Assembly (NCBI GenBank): GCA_963747315.1
Contig: CAVVEQ010000006.1
Span: 1-64,000, forward strand
Reading direction: 5' to 3'
DNA from: CAVVEQ01 sp963747315
GTDB lineage: Bacteria > Chloroflexota > Anaerolineae > Anaerolineales > Anaerolineaceae
Length of the DNA stretch: 64,000 bases
In this document: positions 41,871 to 52,571 of the stretch, one piece after another
Layout of the letters: every line of letters begins with the position of its first letter
How positions within the stretch are numbered: the stretch's first letter is position 1
Notes under the pieces: generated by a model
The model's input: the letters and a program-made list of their open reading frames with translations, nothing else
Told to the model about the DNA's origin: nothing
Databases searched by the model: none
Position numbers and translations under genes: made by a program

Positions 41871-42433
41871 TCAATCGATGGGCTCCCGGGAGATGCGGAA
41901 CTCGCAGGATGCATCCCCCCTGGCGATGCAGGCGGTCTCCTCCACCGGGTAGAACTTGCTCCCCGCGCTCCAGCCCAGGTACTCCTGGATCAAGCCCACG
42001 GTGAAATAACAGATGGGTTCCTGCGATTTGCTACTCGGCACATTCCGGGCAGGCATTCGCTTTCCAAAACCAATCCCCCCCGCGCTCCTCGAATGTCACA
42101 TCCATCCCAAATTCGCGCTTCAGGCACACCGCCATCGATTTCAAACCCTCGCGCAGCCGCGCGTGCAGCGGCCGGGTGCGCATTTCAAGCGAGGTCAGAT
42201 TCAATTGATCGGAAAATTGCGTTTGAAAATATTTAAACGAGGCTCCGCCCGCCCGCTGTGCCAGCCCGAGGCCCGCGTTTTCGCCATACTCTCCGCGCAG
42301 GGCCGTCAGAACCTGGCTCAGCCCCAATGCCCTCTCCCAGGCTGCGGCAAAGCTTCTCCCAGACTTCCTCACCGAGGATCTCGATGAGGCCCTTCCGGGC
42401 AAAATCAGGCAAGGATTGTGGGGTTGATGTCAT
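41871..42433 (-). pseudogene. V4R-domain (4-vinyl reductase-like) protein, frameshifted
   Basis: The composite of about 185 residues starts MTSTPQSLPDFARKGLIEILGEEVWEKL and then changes frame near 42350 to a FAAAWERALGLSQVLTALRG...GASFKYFQTQF segment with the CPEC motif near 42045. After another change near 42050 it continues as PICYFTVGLIQEYLGWSAGSKFYPVEETACIARGDASCEFRI. That tail is the V4R signature (G.....W.......ET.C.a.Gd..C.f), a small-molecule or metal-binding sensor domain. It follows the GTPase gene by 38 bases and belongs to the same operon. It probably acts as a sensor in a small-GTPase pathway (inference). Confidence 0.65.
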
Positions 42434-42471
42434 CGATGGTGTGAAAAATGAGGGGTTGGGATCGTGTCGGG

Positions 42472-43023
42472 TTATCCCGGTTTGCCGGGCTGGCCCTTGT
42501 CCATCTCAGCCAGGATGCCGTAGAGCAGCTCCAGGAGTACGGATTTCACCTTTTCCTTGGAATTGGCGCTGCAGGGCAGTAACTTCACGCTTGGGTCCAG
42601 TCGCAATGCCAGGCGCATGTCCTCGATCTCCCAGGCGCCTTCCTTATCCTGCTTGTTGGCGGCCACCACGTAGGGCGTGGGGGCGTAAGCATGGAAGGTC
42701 TCCAGAATGCTGCGCGCCTCGCGGAAGGTCTCCGAGCGGGTGCTATCCACCATGACAATAAACCCCAGCATGCCCTCGGAAAGGATCTCCCACATGAAAT
42801 CGAAGCGTTTCTGCCCGGGCGTGCCGAAGAGATACAGCACCAGGTCTTCATCCACCGTGATGCGCCCGAAATCCATGGCCACCGTGGTGGTTTCCTTGAC
42901 CTTCTCCTCCTCAAGCGAGATCTTGCGCTCGGTGGAGACCACGTCGATCTCGCTCACCGAGCGGATGAACTCCGTCTTGCCTGCGTTGAATGGTCCTGTC
43001 ACCACGATCTTTACTGTTTGCAT
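42472..43023 (-). CDS. Ras-like small GTPase (bacterial Gtr/MglA-like)
   Basis: A 183-residue single-domain GTPase. G1 is VVTGPFNAGKTEFI, G2/switch region contains KETTTVAMDFGRI, G3 is LFGTPGQKRFDFMWEIL (the bacterial GTPG variant of DxxG), G4 is ANKQD, and G5 is SANSKEKV. It groups with the prokaryotic Ras-like proteins that pair with roadblock/LC7 or longin-type regulators. No roadblock protein is encoded next to it; its partners here are a DUF4388 protein upstream and a V4R protein downstream. It is 21 bases after the DUF4388 gene. Confidence 0.85.
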   Translation of the reverse strand: MQTVKIVVTGPFNAGKTEFIRSVSEIDVVSTERKISLEEEKVKETTTVAMDFGRITVDEDLVLYLFGTPGQKRFDFMWEILSEGMLGFIVMVDSTRSETFREARSILETFHAYAPTPYVVAANKQDKEGAWEIEDMRLALRLDPSVKLLPCSANSKEKVKSVLLELLYGILAEMDKGQPGKPG

Positions 43024-43044
43024 ATCGTTTTCCCTGGTGCGATC

Positions 43045-43857
43045 TTAAATGGTCCGGATCCGGTCGATCAACCGGTTGACAAGCGATTTTTGTTCGTCGG
43101 GGTTCTCGGTGGGGAACATCTTGCTGGTGATCACCGGGCCGCCGCCCGGGCGGATGATCTCCACCAGCCCCGCCTGCAGCAGGCTGAAGACCACCCTGCG
43201 CACCTCAAGGTCGGTCAGGTGGGTTGCCTGGGCGATCTGCCGGATGGTGTTCTGCGGGTTCACGTAGGAAACCACGCGCCATTCCTCCACGTTCAGGTTC
43301 ATGTTGGAGATGTTCGCCCCGGGTCGTTCGGTGAACTTCAGCGCCATATCCAGGCTGGGGATCTCCTCCTGGAGCGCTTCCCATTCCTGCAGCTGGCGGG
43401 TGCCTTCGATGATCAGGTTCTCCAGGTCGATGCGCACCGGGATCTTGCCGTTGGGCGAGACCTCGTCCGGCTCGAAATGGAAGAAGCCCTCCGCCCAGGT
43501 AAAGAGCTGGCGGACGACCTCGACGATATACTGGGTCAGGCTGTCGAGGATATCCTGCTGGGAAAGGTACCCGGCGTTGATCAGCAGCAGCCCCAGCTCC
43601 TTATCAGACATCATCCGCGCGCGCTCGGCCAGGATGCGGTACTGGCTGGTGCTGATGCGGTTGGTGCGCTGCAGGATGGCCGCCAGCCCGCTATCCTCGG
43701 CGCCGATCTGCGCGTAGGAGAGCTTGCCCTCGCGGAAGAAGACCCGGGCAATATCGCTGGAGCCCTCGATGACCAGGGTTCCGGTCTTGGCTGCCAGGTT
43801 GATCAGGTTGAGAAGCTGCGAAAACGTGAAATCGCGCAGGTTGCCTTTTAATGCCAT
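43045..43857 (-). CDS. DUF4388-domain protein with C-terminal winged helix
   Basis: A 270-residue protein. Residues 1-110 are a DUF4388 (PATAN-like) domain: MALKGNLRDFTFSQLLNLINLAAKTGTLVIE, IARVFFREGKLSYAQIG, and LLLINAGYLSQQDI. The C-terminal 100 residues look like a winged helix (NTIRQIAQATHLTDLEVRRVVFSLLQAGLVEII), then a basic tail RLIDRIRTI. DUF4388 proteins occur in Myxococcota, Cyanobacteria and Chloroflexota as adaptors of response regulators or small GTPases. It starts the operon. A TATAAT box occurs on the minus strand at 43899-43894. Confidence 0.8.
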   Translation of the reverse strand: MALKGNLRDFTFSQLLNLINLAAKTGTLVIEGSSDIARVFFREGKLSYAQIGAEDSGLAAILQRTNRISTSQYRILAERARMMSDKELGLLLINAGYLSQQDILDSLTQYIVEVVRQLFTWAEGFFHFEPDEVSPNGKIPVRIDLENLIIEGTRQLQEWEALQEEIPSLDMALKFTERPGANISNMNLNVEEWRVVSYVNPQNTIRQIAQATHLTDLEVRRVVFSLLQAGLVEIIRPGGGPVITSKMFPTENPDEQKSLVNRLIDRIRTI

Positions 43858-43925
43858 AAATGCTCAGATGTCATTCCCTTTAAGGTGTGAAATCATTATA
43901 CTAAAAAATGACCGGGGAGGTTTAA

Positions 43926-44363
43926 TTTATCTTCATCCCGGCGTTCACAATTTTGAAAGGTCCTAATAGATTGGAGTCCATTTATCGATTTGGCTTGGGA
44001 AGGTTTGTGTTTCCTACGATGGATATCGTGTATAAATATATTTTAGGTAATGATGCAGAAAATCCCAGTTTCCAAACCATTGCTCGTCCTACGACGGAAA
44101 TTTATTAGTATCGATTGAGAGGTTCATTGATTAAAAAAAGTCATGAACTTACAGAAGATGAGTTGAAAGGTTATCCCATAACGGGAATAGTCGAGGGTTG
44201 GTTTTTTAAAATTGACGAGTTATCTCAAAGTCATTATCGAGTAATTGGGATTAATCGTTGGGGTTGGTCAGTTGGGCGGGAAGGAATTGATCCGGAAATA
44301 CTTTTAAGCCAACTCAAAATGGATATTCAGGAAATGATGGAAAAAAACAAAGTCTTTTTGTAA
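43926..44363 (+). pseudogene. Small hypothetical gene interrupted by an in-frame TAG
   Basis: One reading frame runs from 43926 to 44363 with a single TAG at 44106-44108. The first half reads LESIYRFGLGRFVFPTMDIVYKYILGND (in pieces from TTG 43971), the second, from TTG 44115, reads KKSHELTEDELKGYPITGIVEGWFFKIDELSQSHYRVIGINRWGWSV and ends NKVFL. The region is clearly more AT-rich than its neighbours. I do not recognise a family; the second half has the look of small immunity-type or orphan proteins. It could be two genes, one gene with a nonsense mutation, or a recent insertion remnant. Confidence 0.4.
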
Positions 44364-44473
44364 TTCTCCCTTAGACAGTCTTAGGTCAGGAACCGTTTTT
44401 TCCCTGACAGTCTCATTTCAATGATTCAATTCATGCCATCCCAATTTTCTTGTAGAATATCCATATCCATCCC

Positions 44474-46105
44474 ATGCCAGATTTCCTCCAGCTCTTCCCC
44501 CCCCAGGACCCGGACCTCCTGCGCATCGTGGCGGGTTTCTGGCACCTTGACCTCCAGGGCGAGAACCCACATGCCTGGGTGGAGCAAATCTCCGCTGCCA
44601 TGGAGGGATCCGAAGCCCGCGCGGAGGTGCTGGAATCGCTCCCCCCCAGACGCTGGCTGCCTTCCAGGACCTGGTTTCCCGGCAGGGAATCCGCTCCTGG
44701 CCGGAGTTTGCGCGCGAGTTCGGCGAGATCCGCGAGATGGGCGCCGGCAAACGCGACCGCGAGCGTCCTCACCAAAACCCCGCGTCCATCAGTGAAGCGC
44801 TCCATTACCGCGGGTTGATCGGGCGCATCTTCCTGCCGGAGGGCGGCGTGCTGCGCGAATTCGTCTGCGTCCCCGCGGAACTCCTGCCCGAAGGTGGGCA
44901 AAGGAGGCGAAACCTCCAGCATGCCCCTCGGAAAGCCAGCCGCACCCGGGAATGCACGCCTTTGCCCAGCCCGCCTCCGATCGCATCCTGGATCACGCCA
45001 CGGTGCTGCTGGCTGCCCTGCGTTCCGGCATCCCGGTCAGCACGCTCGCGGATCGCCCCTGGGCTGCTGATATCCCATTCTGCAATCCCTGCTCACCGCT
45101 GCCGGCATCCTTGACCCGAATGCCAGCCCGCACCCGGAAAAGACGCGCGCCTTCCTGGCTGCCCCCCGCGCGGAAGCGCTTTCCCTGCTGATCAAAACCT
45201 GGCTGGAATCTCCCGACCATAGCCGAATGGAAGTTCCTGCCCGGTATCACCCTTTCCGGCACCTGGGGCGCTGATCCCCTGCGCGCCCGCCGCAGGATCC
45301 TGGACCTGTTTGCCGCCCTGCCCCGCGGCACCTGGTGGGACCTGGAGTCCTTCATCTCCGCGGTGCGCTCCCGGGAGCCGGATATCCTGCGCGAGGGCGG
45401 GGATTACGACCGCCCACTTATCCGCGATGAATCCGGAACCGAATTCCACGGCTTCGATTCCTGGATGCAGGTGGAGGGCAGCCTGCTTGCGTTTTTTCGC
45501 TTCTCTCCTGAACGCCTTCGGGATGGTTGATCTCGGCAGCCCCTCCCCGGGCGAGCCTATCAGCGCCTTTCGCCTGTGCGCCGATCTTGATGACCGCCTG
45601 GCGGGAAAGTCCGTCTTCCCCTCGCCCAAAGGAAAACGGCAAGATCGCGGTGGCCTCCACCGGGCAGATCCTGGTCGCCCCATTGGCCCCGCGGGTTGCC
45701 CATTACCAGCTCGCGCGTTACTGCCAGTGGGGCCGCGAGGATGAGCGCGGCTGCCGCTACCGCGTCACCGCCGCCTCGCTTGCCCGCGCCCGCGCTCAGG
45801 GGTTGAACGCCCGCAAACTGCCCGCTGTTCTGGAATCCGGCGGGGCCTCGCCCATCCCGCCCGCGGTGCTGAATTTCATCCAGAACTGGGAGAAGTTCGG
45901 TCCGCAGGCGCGTTTCGAGCGCCAGGTTCTCCTGCGGGTCACCCGCGCTCGTATCCTGGATGAGCTCCTCGCCTCCCCGGCTGCCTCATCGCTGGGGGAA
46001 CGGTTGAACTCCGAGACCATCCTGGTCAAGCCCGGCAGGGAGCAGCCCGTGCTCGACCAGCTCGCCCGCCTGGGTTACCTGGCGGAATCGCGCCTGGATG
46101 TATAA
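44474..46105 (+). pseudogene. Helicase_C_3 (XPB/Ssl2 N-terminal-like) domain protein, frameshifted
   Basis: The composite of about 540 residues spans several frames. It begins MPDFLQLFPPQDPDLLRIV, then EALHYRGLIGRIFLPEGG, then RTWWDL..., a segment DSWMQVEGSLLAFF, and from 45620 the intact C-terminus GKIAVASTGQILVAPLAP, YRVTAASLARARAQGL, PPAVLNFIQNWEKFG and LVKPGREQPVLDQLARLGYLAE. The last blocks follow the order of the helicase C-terminal (Helicase_C_3) family found in Chloroflexota and Actinomycetota, which lack the motor domain. Frame changes lie near 44650, 44915, 45070, 45215, 45510 and 45640. Function unknown; a DNA- or nucleotide-linked scaffold is plausible. Confidence 0.55.
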
Positions 46106-46151
46106 TGGGTCTGCTCAAGCACAAAATCCCCTCTTTCCCGGAGAACTTTCC

Positions 46152-47336
<1,185 letters not shown>

Positions 47337-47404
47337 GCGTCGTTCCAGGCAATCCCGAAACCGGGGAGCAGGCAACCGGCATAGAGGCTCCCAGGCTTCC
47401 CAGA

Positions 47405-48824
47405 GTGCAGGGGGCGCTGGTCCTGCTCCTGTTTGTTTCCCTTCTATTTGGGTTGCTGCTTTTCGCCTTCCTGGGGACCTTCTCCAGGATGCTCGCGGAT
47501 GATTTCTGCTACTTCGCCAACGCCAAAGATTTGGGCATCTGGAACGGATTGGTAAATATCTACACCACCTGGTCCGGGCGTTACGCCGCGATCGCCCTGA
47601 GCATGCTGCTTGAACCGCTCAATCGCTCCCTGGCGCAGGCTGCCCCGGGGATAATTCTGCTGGCCTGGCTCCTTTCTTTGATCGGGCTGATGGTTACGGT
47701 CATTCAAAAAATGATTGGGGAATTTCCACGTTCACTGGCCTGGGTCTCTGCGGCAGTGGTGCTCTTCCTAACCTGCCTGGTAGCGCCCAACCGATTCCAG
47801 GTGCTTTACTGGCTGAATGGGACCTTTACCTACACGGTTCCCCTGGTTACGCTCACCGCCCTGCTTTTCTGGGGACTGCGAATGACCTGGAAGCAAAAGG
47901 AGCCCTCCCCCTTCCTGCTCGGGTTGTTCAGCCTGGCAGTGCTGATCTCGGGCGGATTCTCCGAGACCACCGCTGCACTGCAGTTCTCGGTGTTCGCGCT
48001 TCTTCTTCATCCTGTTTATAGCCCTAAAAGCACCCCGCCGCACCCTGGTGATCACCGGCCTGGGGGTTGGCTTCTCTATGGCTGCCATGCTGATCTTCCT
48101 GGTCTCCCCCGGCAACCACATCCGCCAGGCGCTCTTCCCCGAACCTCCGGGTCTTTTCACCCTTGTCTGGTTTTCGTTCAGATACGCACTCGCCTTCATC
48201 TATCATACATTGATCGCCTACCCGGTCCCGTTCCTGTTCGGCGCTCTTGTAGCAGGGATGATGGGTATCCTGCTTGCCCGCAGCCTGAGCCCGGCATTAC
48301 CCCTAAAAATATCCCACAGGAGGAATCTCTGGATAGCCGCGGGAATAACTGCGTTCGCCACGCTGGTGATGATCATCAGCACCTTTGCCCCATCTGTTTA
48401 CGCGCAATCCGTCTATCCCGAGCCGCGAGCATTGTTCCCGGCCAGTTACATCCTGGTATCCGGTTTCTTTGCAACGGTATTTCTGGCCGGGTTCATAATC
48501 GTCCTGCCGGAAAACGGAAAAACCAGGGTGTGGAAACTATCCTACGATTCTTTCATCATCCTCGGGCTCATCCTGGCCTGTATTTATCCTCTGCGGGCGG
48601 GCAGCTCGCTCAATGGGGATTTGCTCCAGGCACGTGCGTATTCGCAAGCCTGGGATGAACGCGACCGGGTTGTGCAGACCTACCGGGTTTCCGGGAAAGA
48701 ACTTTTGGAATTAAAAGCAATCAACTCGCAGCACGGTATCATTGAGCTGCAAACTGATCCGGATTTCTGGGTCAACCAGTGTTTCGCGCGGTATTACGGA
48801 TTGGAAAAAGTAACGGCCAAATAA
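47405..48824 (+). pseudogene. DUF6056-like polytopic membrane protein, frameshifted
   Basis: The composite of about 470 residues has roughly ten hydrophobic segments. After the first helix (LVLLLFVSLLFGLLLFAFLG) comes MLADDFCYFANAKDLGIWNGLVNIYTTWSGRYAAIAL, the DDFCY motif typical of DUF6056 and related GT-C-like proteins. A single frame change lies near 48020; the second part continues FSMAAMLIFLVSPGNHIRQ and ends VNQCFARYYGLEKVTAK. The soluble C-terminal tail after the last helix fits an extracytoplasmic domain. Its role is probably in cell-surface polymer assembly. The GTG at 47405 is a tentative start. Confidence 0.65.
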
Positions 48825-48842
48825 GTACAGTTCGCGGCGGGA

Positions 48843-49061
48843 TCAGGACTTATTTGATTCCCGGATGGTCTCCTCCGGGACGATGCAATTCACATTCGCC
48901 TGTTTTTTGCATTCCTCTTCGCCCGAGCAACGGAAATCCACCACCCGGGGAGGATCGGGCAGGTAATCGATCGGGTAGATCACTAATTGGTCCACTTCGA
49001 TCGGTTTGGTCACTTTCGCGCAGGTTCGCACCTGCACCCGTTCCCATTGTTTTGTCGCCAT
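48843..49061 (-). CDS. Small cysteine-containing hypothetical protein
   Basis: A 72-residue protein, MATKQWERVQVRTCAKVTKPI at the N-terminus and RCSGEEECKKQANVNCIVPEE near the C-terminus, giving cysteines spaced C-x5-C-x7-C after an earlier single one. No signal peptide. GGAG lies five bases before the ATG. I do not recognise the family; the cysteines could bind a metal. It lies convergent with the DUF6056-like gene and 28 bases after the DUF1232 gene. Confidence 0.55.
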   Translation of the reverse strand: MATKQWERVQVRTCAKVTKPIEVDQLVIYPIDYLPDPPRVVDFRCSGEEECKKQANVNCIVPEETIRESNKS

Positions 49062-49089
49062 AGGTGCTCCTCAAATAGTCTCGATAAGA

Positions 49090-49443
49090 TCAACTTCCCT
49101 CAGGAGGTTTTTTATCCGCTTCCTGCTTGGGATCCAATTCTTTAAAGTCAACATCCACCACATCCCCGCTCTGACCCGGTTCCTTCCAGCTCCCCGGGAT
49201 GGTACCTTTCCGGAGGATCTCCAGGTTTTCGGCCACAATTTCTGGCGGGCAGAGCTGCACGAACAAATATAACCCGACGATCAGCACCCCAAAATCATCC
49301 AGCGCGAAAGGTAGCGGAAGCGGGTCGGGAATAACAAAATAAAGCACCGTGAATAACGGGATCAGCTTCAGCAGCGGGTTCACCCTGCGGTCGCGGAGGA
49401 GCCTCAGGACCAATTTCAGGTTGAGGACAAGTTTTTCGATCAT
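49090..49443 (-). CDS. DUF1232 (YkvA-like) small membrane protein
   Basis: A 117-residue protein. LVLRLLRDRRVNPLLKLIPLFTVLYFVIPDPLPLPFALDDFGVLIVGLYLFVQLCP is the DUF1232 core, with two hydrophobic segments and the conserved DD..V motif. The C-terminus is charged (GDVVDVDFKELDPKQEADKKP). Function is unknown. Its ATG overlaps the stop of the upstream GT2 gene (ATGA), so it is translationally coupled to the glycan locus. Confidence 0.8.
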   Translation of the reverse strand: MIEKLVLNLKLVLRLLRDRRVNPLLKLIPLFTVLYFVIPDPLPLPFALDDFGVLIVGLYLFVQLCPPEIVAENLEILRKGTIPGSWKEPGQSGDVVDVDFKELDPKQEADKKPPEGS

Positions 49444-50252
49444 TCGGAGGTGCTGCCTTTCATGTTTGTGGATTCAACGGGTTTCCCGATCATCTTTTTG
49501 CGTTTCCATCGCAGGTAAGGGCCTGCCAGAATACGCAACCCATATTTTAACATGATGATAGAAAAAACCGACCCGCCATCCCGTTTATGGATCCGGATCA
49601 TCTCCGGCCAGCAGCGGTCATCCGCGGCAATGGTCTTCGCGTCGGGGTGCAGGCGGAAGTTCGCCCAGGTGCGGTCGGGGAGGTAGATCAGCTCCCCCTC
49701 GCGGCTCAGGCGCACCCACAGGTCGTAATCCATGGCGAAATAGAAGGATGGATCCAGCGGACCCACCTTGTGCCACAGATCGGCACGGAAAAAACACGCC
49801 TGCTGCGGGATGTGCACGTAACCCTGCTTAAGCCTACGTTCATTAGTTTGTGCAGCCGGAAAGCGGCCGATGACGTGGTCATCCTCATCGATGAAATTGG
49901 CGTTAGCGTAGATCGCGGCTGCGTTTGGGTTTTTGGTGAAGATTTCCGCAACCTGTGGCAGGATCCCCGACAGGTAGGTATCGTCGGAGTTCAGCCAGGC
50001 GAAAATATCACCGCTTGCCCGGGCAAACCCCTTGTTGATCGCATCCGTCTGCCCCTGGTCCTTCTCGGATACCCAATAGGCCAGCCGGTCAGCATATTTG
50101 CGGATGATATCCACGCTGCCATCCTGCGAGCCTCCATCCACCACCAGGTATTCCAGGCTCGGGTAAGATTGGCTGAGCACCGAAAGCATGGTACGTTCCA
50201 GGAACCGGGCGTGATTGAAGGAGGGCGTGACGACCGAGATCTTCAGGGACAT
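49440..50252 (-). CDS. Family 2 glycosyltransferase
   Basis: A 270-residue GT-A fold enzyme. ISVVTPSFNHARFLERTMLSVLSQSYPSLEYLVVDGGSQDGSVDII is the nucleotide-sugar-binding N-terminus; LNSDDTYLSG contains the DxD-type metal motif; FFRADLWHKVGPLDPSFYFAMDYDLWVRLS is the acceptor-side block. The C-terminal 40 residues are basic and may touch the membrane. It resembles the GT2 gene at 52.6 kb closely in layout, so the two likely add successive sugars. Donor and acceptor cannot be predicted. Confidence 0.88.
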   Translation of the reverse strand: MSLKISVVTPSFNHARFLERTMLSVLSQSYPSLEYLVVDGGSQDGSVDIIRKYADRLAYWVSEKDQGQTDAINKGFARASGDIFAWLNSDDTYLSGILPQVAEIFTKNPNAAAIYANANFIDEDDHVIGRFPAAQTNERRLKQGYVHIPQQACFFRADLWHKVGPLDPSFYFAMDYDLWVRLSREGELIYLPDRTWANFRLHPDAKTIAADDRCWPEMIRIHKRDGGSVFSIIMLKYGLRILAGPYLRWKRKKMIGKPVESTNMKGSTSE

Positions 50253-50257
50253 GCTTC

Positions 50258-51790
50258 CTAACTTCCCTTCCGAAGATCGAATATGATATAGGTCGGGCCT
50301 TCGGCAAAAACGGGGTAATTCGCGGTCAGGAATTCCTTAAGCTCAGGCTGGGCGGCGAATTCCTCCAGGTCGGTGACCACGAAGAAATCCATTCCCCGGA
50401 TCTGATCTGCAAACCTAGTGGCGAAATCAGGTTGCGGTATGCCGGCCAGCTCGCGCAGGTTGATATCTCCCCGGTAAGGCCAGTATCCCGCCGGATTGAT
50501 CCAACTGAAGATTTCCAAGCGGTACCCATAATCCTGGGTGAGCGCGATGATCGAGGAATTGCTTCCCACCACATCCTGGATCTGTTCCCAATCCGCTTGC
50601 TGCAGGCGGTAATCCACTTTATGGAAGATCGTGCGGATGTTCCACAGGTTCACTGCCAGCCCAAAGGTGAGCAGCAAACCAACCGCGATCCGGGCGAAGC
50701 GGTTGTTTTGAATTTCATTTAACTTTTGCCAGAGTGCGTCGGCAACTGGCCCGATGGAGATCGCCACGATCGGTACCAGGCTAAGGTGATAGTAATCATG
50801 GGTTCCGAAGTAATAGGCGAATACGAACCCGAAGATAATGTACCCCAGCCACAGGCCGATCACGAATCGGCGATCTTCGCGTTGTTTGAAATAGAAAATA
50901 CCGATCAGCCCCAGGATTAGGAAACCGAGTGTGACCACTGCCTGGACTTTCCCAAGCCACTGCAGGTAGAAATAGGGCTGAACCCACAGGGAGGGGAAAA
51001 AGCGCAATCCAAAAAGACTTGAAAGACCCTTGGAAATAAAGAAACCATCGATCATGTAACCAAGGGTGGGCAGCACTGTGAGAAGTGCCATCATCCAGAA
51101 CTGCTTGGAACGGAGAAGCTTCCTGAAACCCAGAACCATGAGCATTCCCAGGTAGGCTCCCAGGATCGAGAAAGCTGCAAGCGATTTGAAGTAGATGGCC
51201 AGACCTGCGGCGATGCCCGCAACAAACACCCATCTCCACCCGGCCCGCTTCATCCAGTTGTAGATTCCCCACCAGCCGAACACGATCAAGGCTGTCATTA
51301 AGGGGTCGGGTTGAAAGCTGCGGCTGGCAATGACGCCATAGGGCAAAAAGAGATAAACTGCCGTGGCTGCCACCCCGCCGTTATCGCTGGTGAGCTGCCG
51401 GGAAAGTAGGAAAACCGCGATCCCTCCCAGCACCCAAAAGAGCGCGCTCATCGCCCGTGGGAGCCAGAGGACTTCTTTCCCGATCAACTCATAGCTCAGC
51501 GCGGCAAGCCCATCAATGGAGGGAGGCTCGCGTTCCTCGCGTCTGAGCGCATCCAGCGCAAGCACCCGTTTCCCTGCCGGGTCATCCGGTTGGGATTGGT
51601 AGTACAACCCCCTGGCGACCACAGCGGTGTAAAGCTGCCGGGTGGGGTGGAAATCGAAAGGCAGGTCGGTGATATCGTACAGCCGGATCGCTAGCGCCAG
51701 GATGAACAAACCCACCAGGAGGAGAATGGTCCATTTACCGGGTGCTTTTCCAATTGATTGATCCATTGGTTCGGTTGTGATTTGACTCAT
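50258..51790 (-). CDS. GT39-like membrane glycosyltransferase (ArnT/PMT family)
   Basis: A 510-residue protein with about eleven membrane helices. The first extracellular loop contains LYDITDLPFDFHPTRQLYTAVVARGLYY, where the Asp and Arg correspond to the catalytic loop of polyprenyl-phosphate-sugar transferases. FLPYGVIASRSFQPDPLMTALIVFGWWGIY is the typical second block. The C-terminal soluble domain ends YIIFDLRKGS. Such enzymes use polyprenyl-phosphate sugars on the outer face. ATG 51790 overlaps the FkbM gene stop by four bases. Confidence 0.85.
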   Translation of the reverse strand: MSQITTEPMDQSIGKAPGKWTILLLVGLFILALAIRLYDITDLPFDFHPTRQLYTAVVARGLYYQSQPDDPAGKRVLALDALRREEREPPSIDGLAALSYELIGKEVLWLPRAMSALFWVLGGIAVFLLSRQLTSDNGGVAATAVYLFLPYGVIASRSFQPDPLMTALIVFGWWGIYNWMKRAGWRWVFVAGIAAGLAIYFKSLAAFSILGAYLGMLMVLGFRKLLRSKQFWMMALLTVLPTLGYMIDGFFISKGLSSLFGLRFFPSLWVQPYFYLQWLGKVQAVVTLGFLILGLIGIFYFKQREDRRFVIGLWLGYIIFGFVFAYYFGTHDYYHLSLVPIVAISIGPVADALWQKLNEIQNNRFARIAVGLLLTFGLAVNLWNIRTIFHKVDYRLQQADWEQIQDVVGSNSSIIALTQDYGYRLEIFSWINPAGYWPYRGDINLRELAGIPQPDFATRFADQIRGMDFFVVTDLEEFAAQPELKEFLTANYPVFAEGPTYIIFDLRKGS

Positions 51791-52566
51791 TTTCCGGCTT
51801 TCCGGGTGAACAGCGCATCCGCCTGCAGGATGGAACCATCCAGAGGGGAACACAGCGTATCCAGCAGCCCGGCAAAGGCGAAACCCTCCTGCCGAAGCAG
51901 GTCGTGGATCTCCTCGAACAGCGGCTGATCCTTGTAGAGTTGCCGGAAGGAAACCTCGCTGATGATGATATCCGTTTTTTTGAGTGTCTTCTTCCCGCCA
52001 GCAAAAACCGCTTTCTCAAACCCCTGCACGTCCACCTTCAAGAGCATCGGGGTTTCCACCTGCACATCCCGCAGGCAATCATCCAGCGTTTTCAGAGGTA
52101 CCGTGATCCTGCGGTTCCCAGAGGAGGACGGAAATTGATCTTTGTGGGTTTCGGCCATCTCCAGGGCTGAGGAGGAAGCGGTAAAATCGCTCTCCCAAAA
52201 GTCGATCGTCCCGTTTTTATCTCCAATGGCGGTTTGAATCACATGGAAATTTGGGTCACCCTTGAGATTTTCGTTCAGCGCGCGGATATTCTTATCCAGC
52301 GGATCGAACGAAATGATTCGGGCATCTGGCAGGATCCTGCGCATGGCGAAAGCGAACGAACCGATATACGCACCGATATCCAGCACTGTTCTTATCCCCA
52401 ATCCCCTCAGCCAGGTCTGGTACGGCGCCAGGCGAGCCAGCTCATGGGTCAACTCCCGGCGGGTGAAGATCGCTCGGTTCAGCTCCCAGAAATGTCCTGG
52501 AAATTGATAGGGGAGTGACAGGTATTCGATCGATTTGGTCAGCATCGCGGAAAGGTTCTTTGCCAT
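51787..52566 (-). CDS. FkbM-family SAM-dependent methyltransferase
   Basis: A 259-residue enzyme. TVLDIGAYIGSFAFAMRRILPDARIISFDPLDKNIRAL is the SAM-binding Rossmann start (GAYIGS and the acidic end of beta-2), LKVDVQGFEKAVFAGGKKTLKKTDIIISEVSF is the FkbM signature with the D-x-G-x-E motif. It would O-methylate a sugar of the glycan. It stands between two glycosyltransferase genes and overlaps the following one. Confidence 0.88.
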   Translation of the reverse strand: MAKNLSAMLTKSIEYLSLPYQFPGHFWELNRAIFTRRELTHELARLAPYQTWLRGLGIRTVLDIGAYIGSFAFAMRRILPDARIISFDPLDKNIRALNENLKGDPNFHVIQTAIGDKNGTIDFWESDFTASSSALEMAETHKDQFPSSSGNRRITVPLKTLDDCLRDVQVETPMLLKVDVQGFEKAVFAGGKKTLKKTDIIISEVSFRQLYKDQPLFEEIHDLLRQEGFAFAGLLDTLCSPLDGSILQADALFTRKAGK

Positions 52567-52571
52567 GCAGG

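Noticed and set aside
45000..45683. Minus-strand open frames of 120 and 163 codons
   Set aside because: They are shadows in GC-rich sequence opposite the frame-broken Helicase_C_3-like gene.
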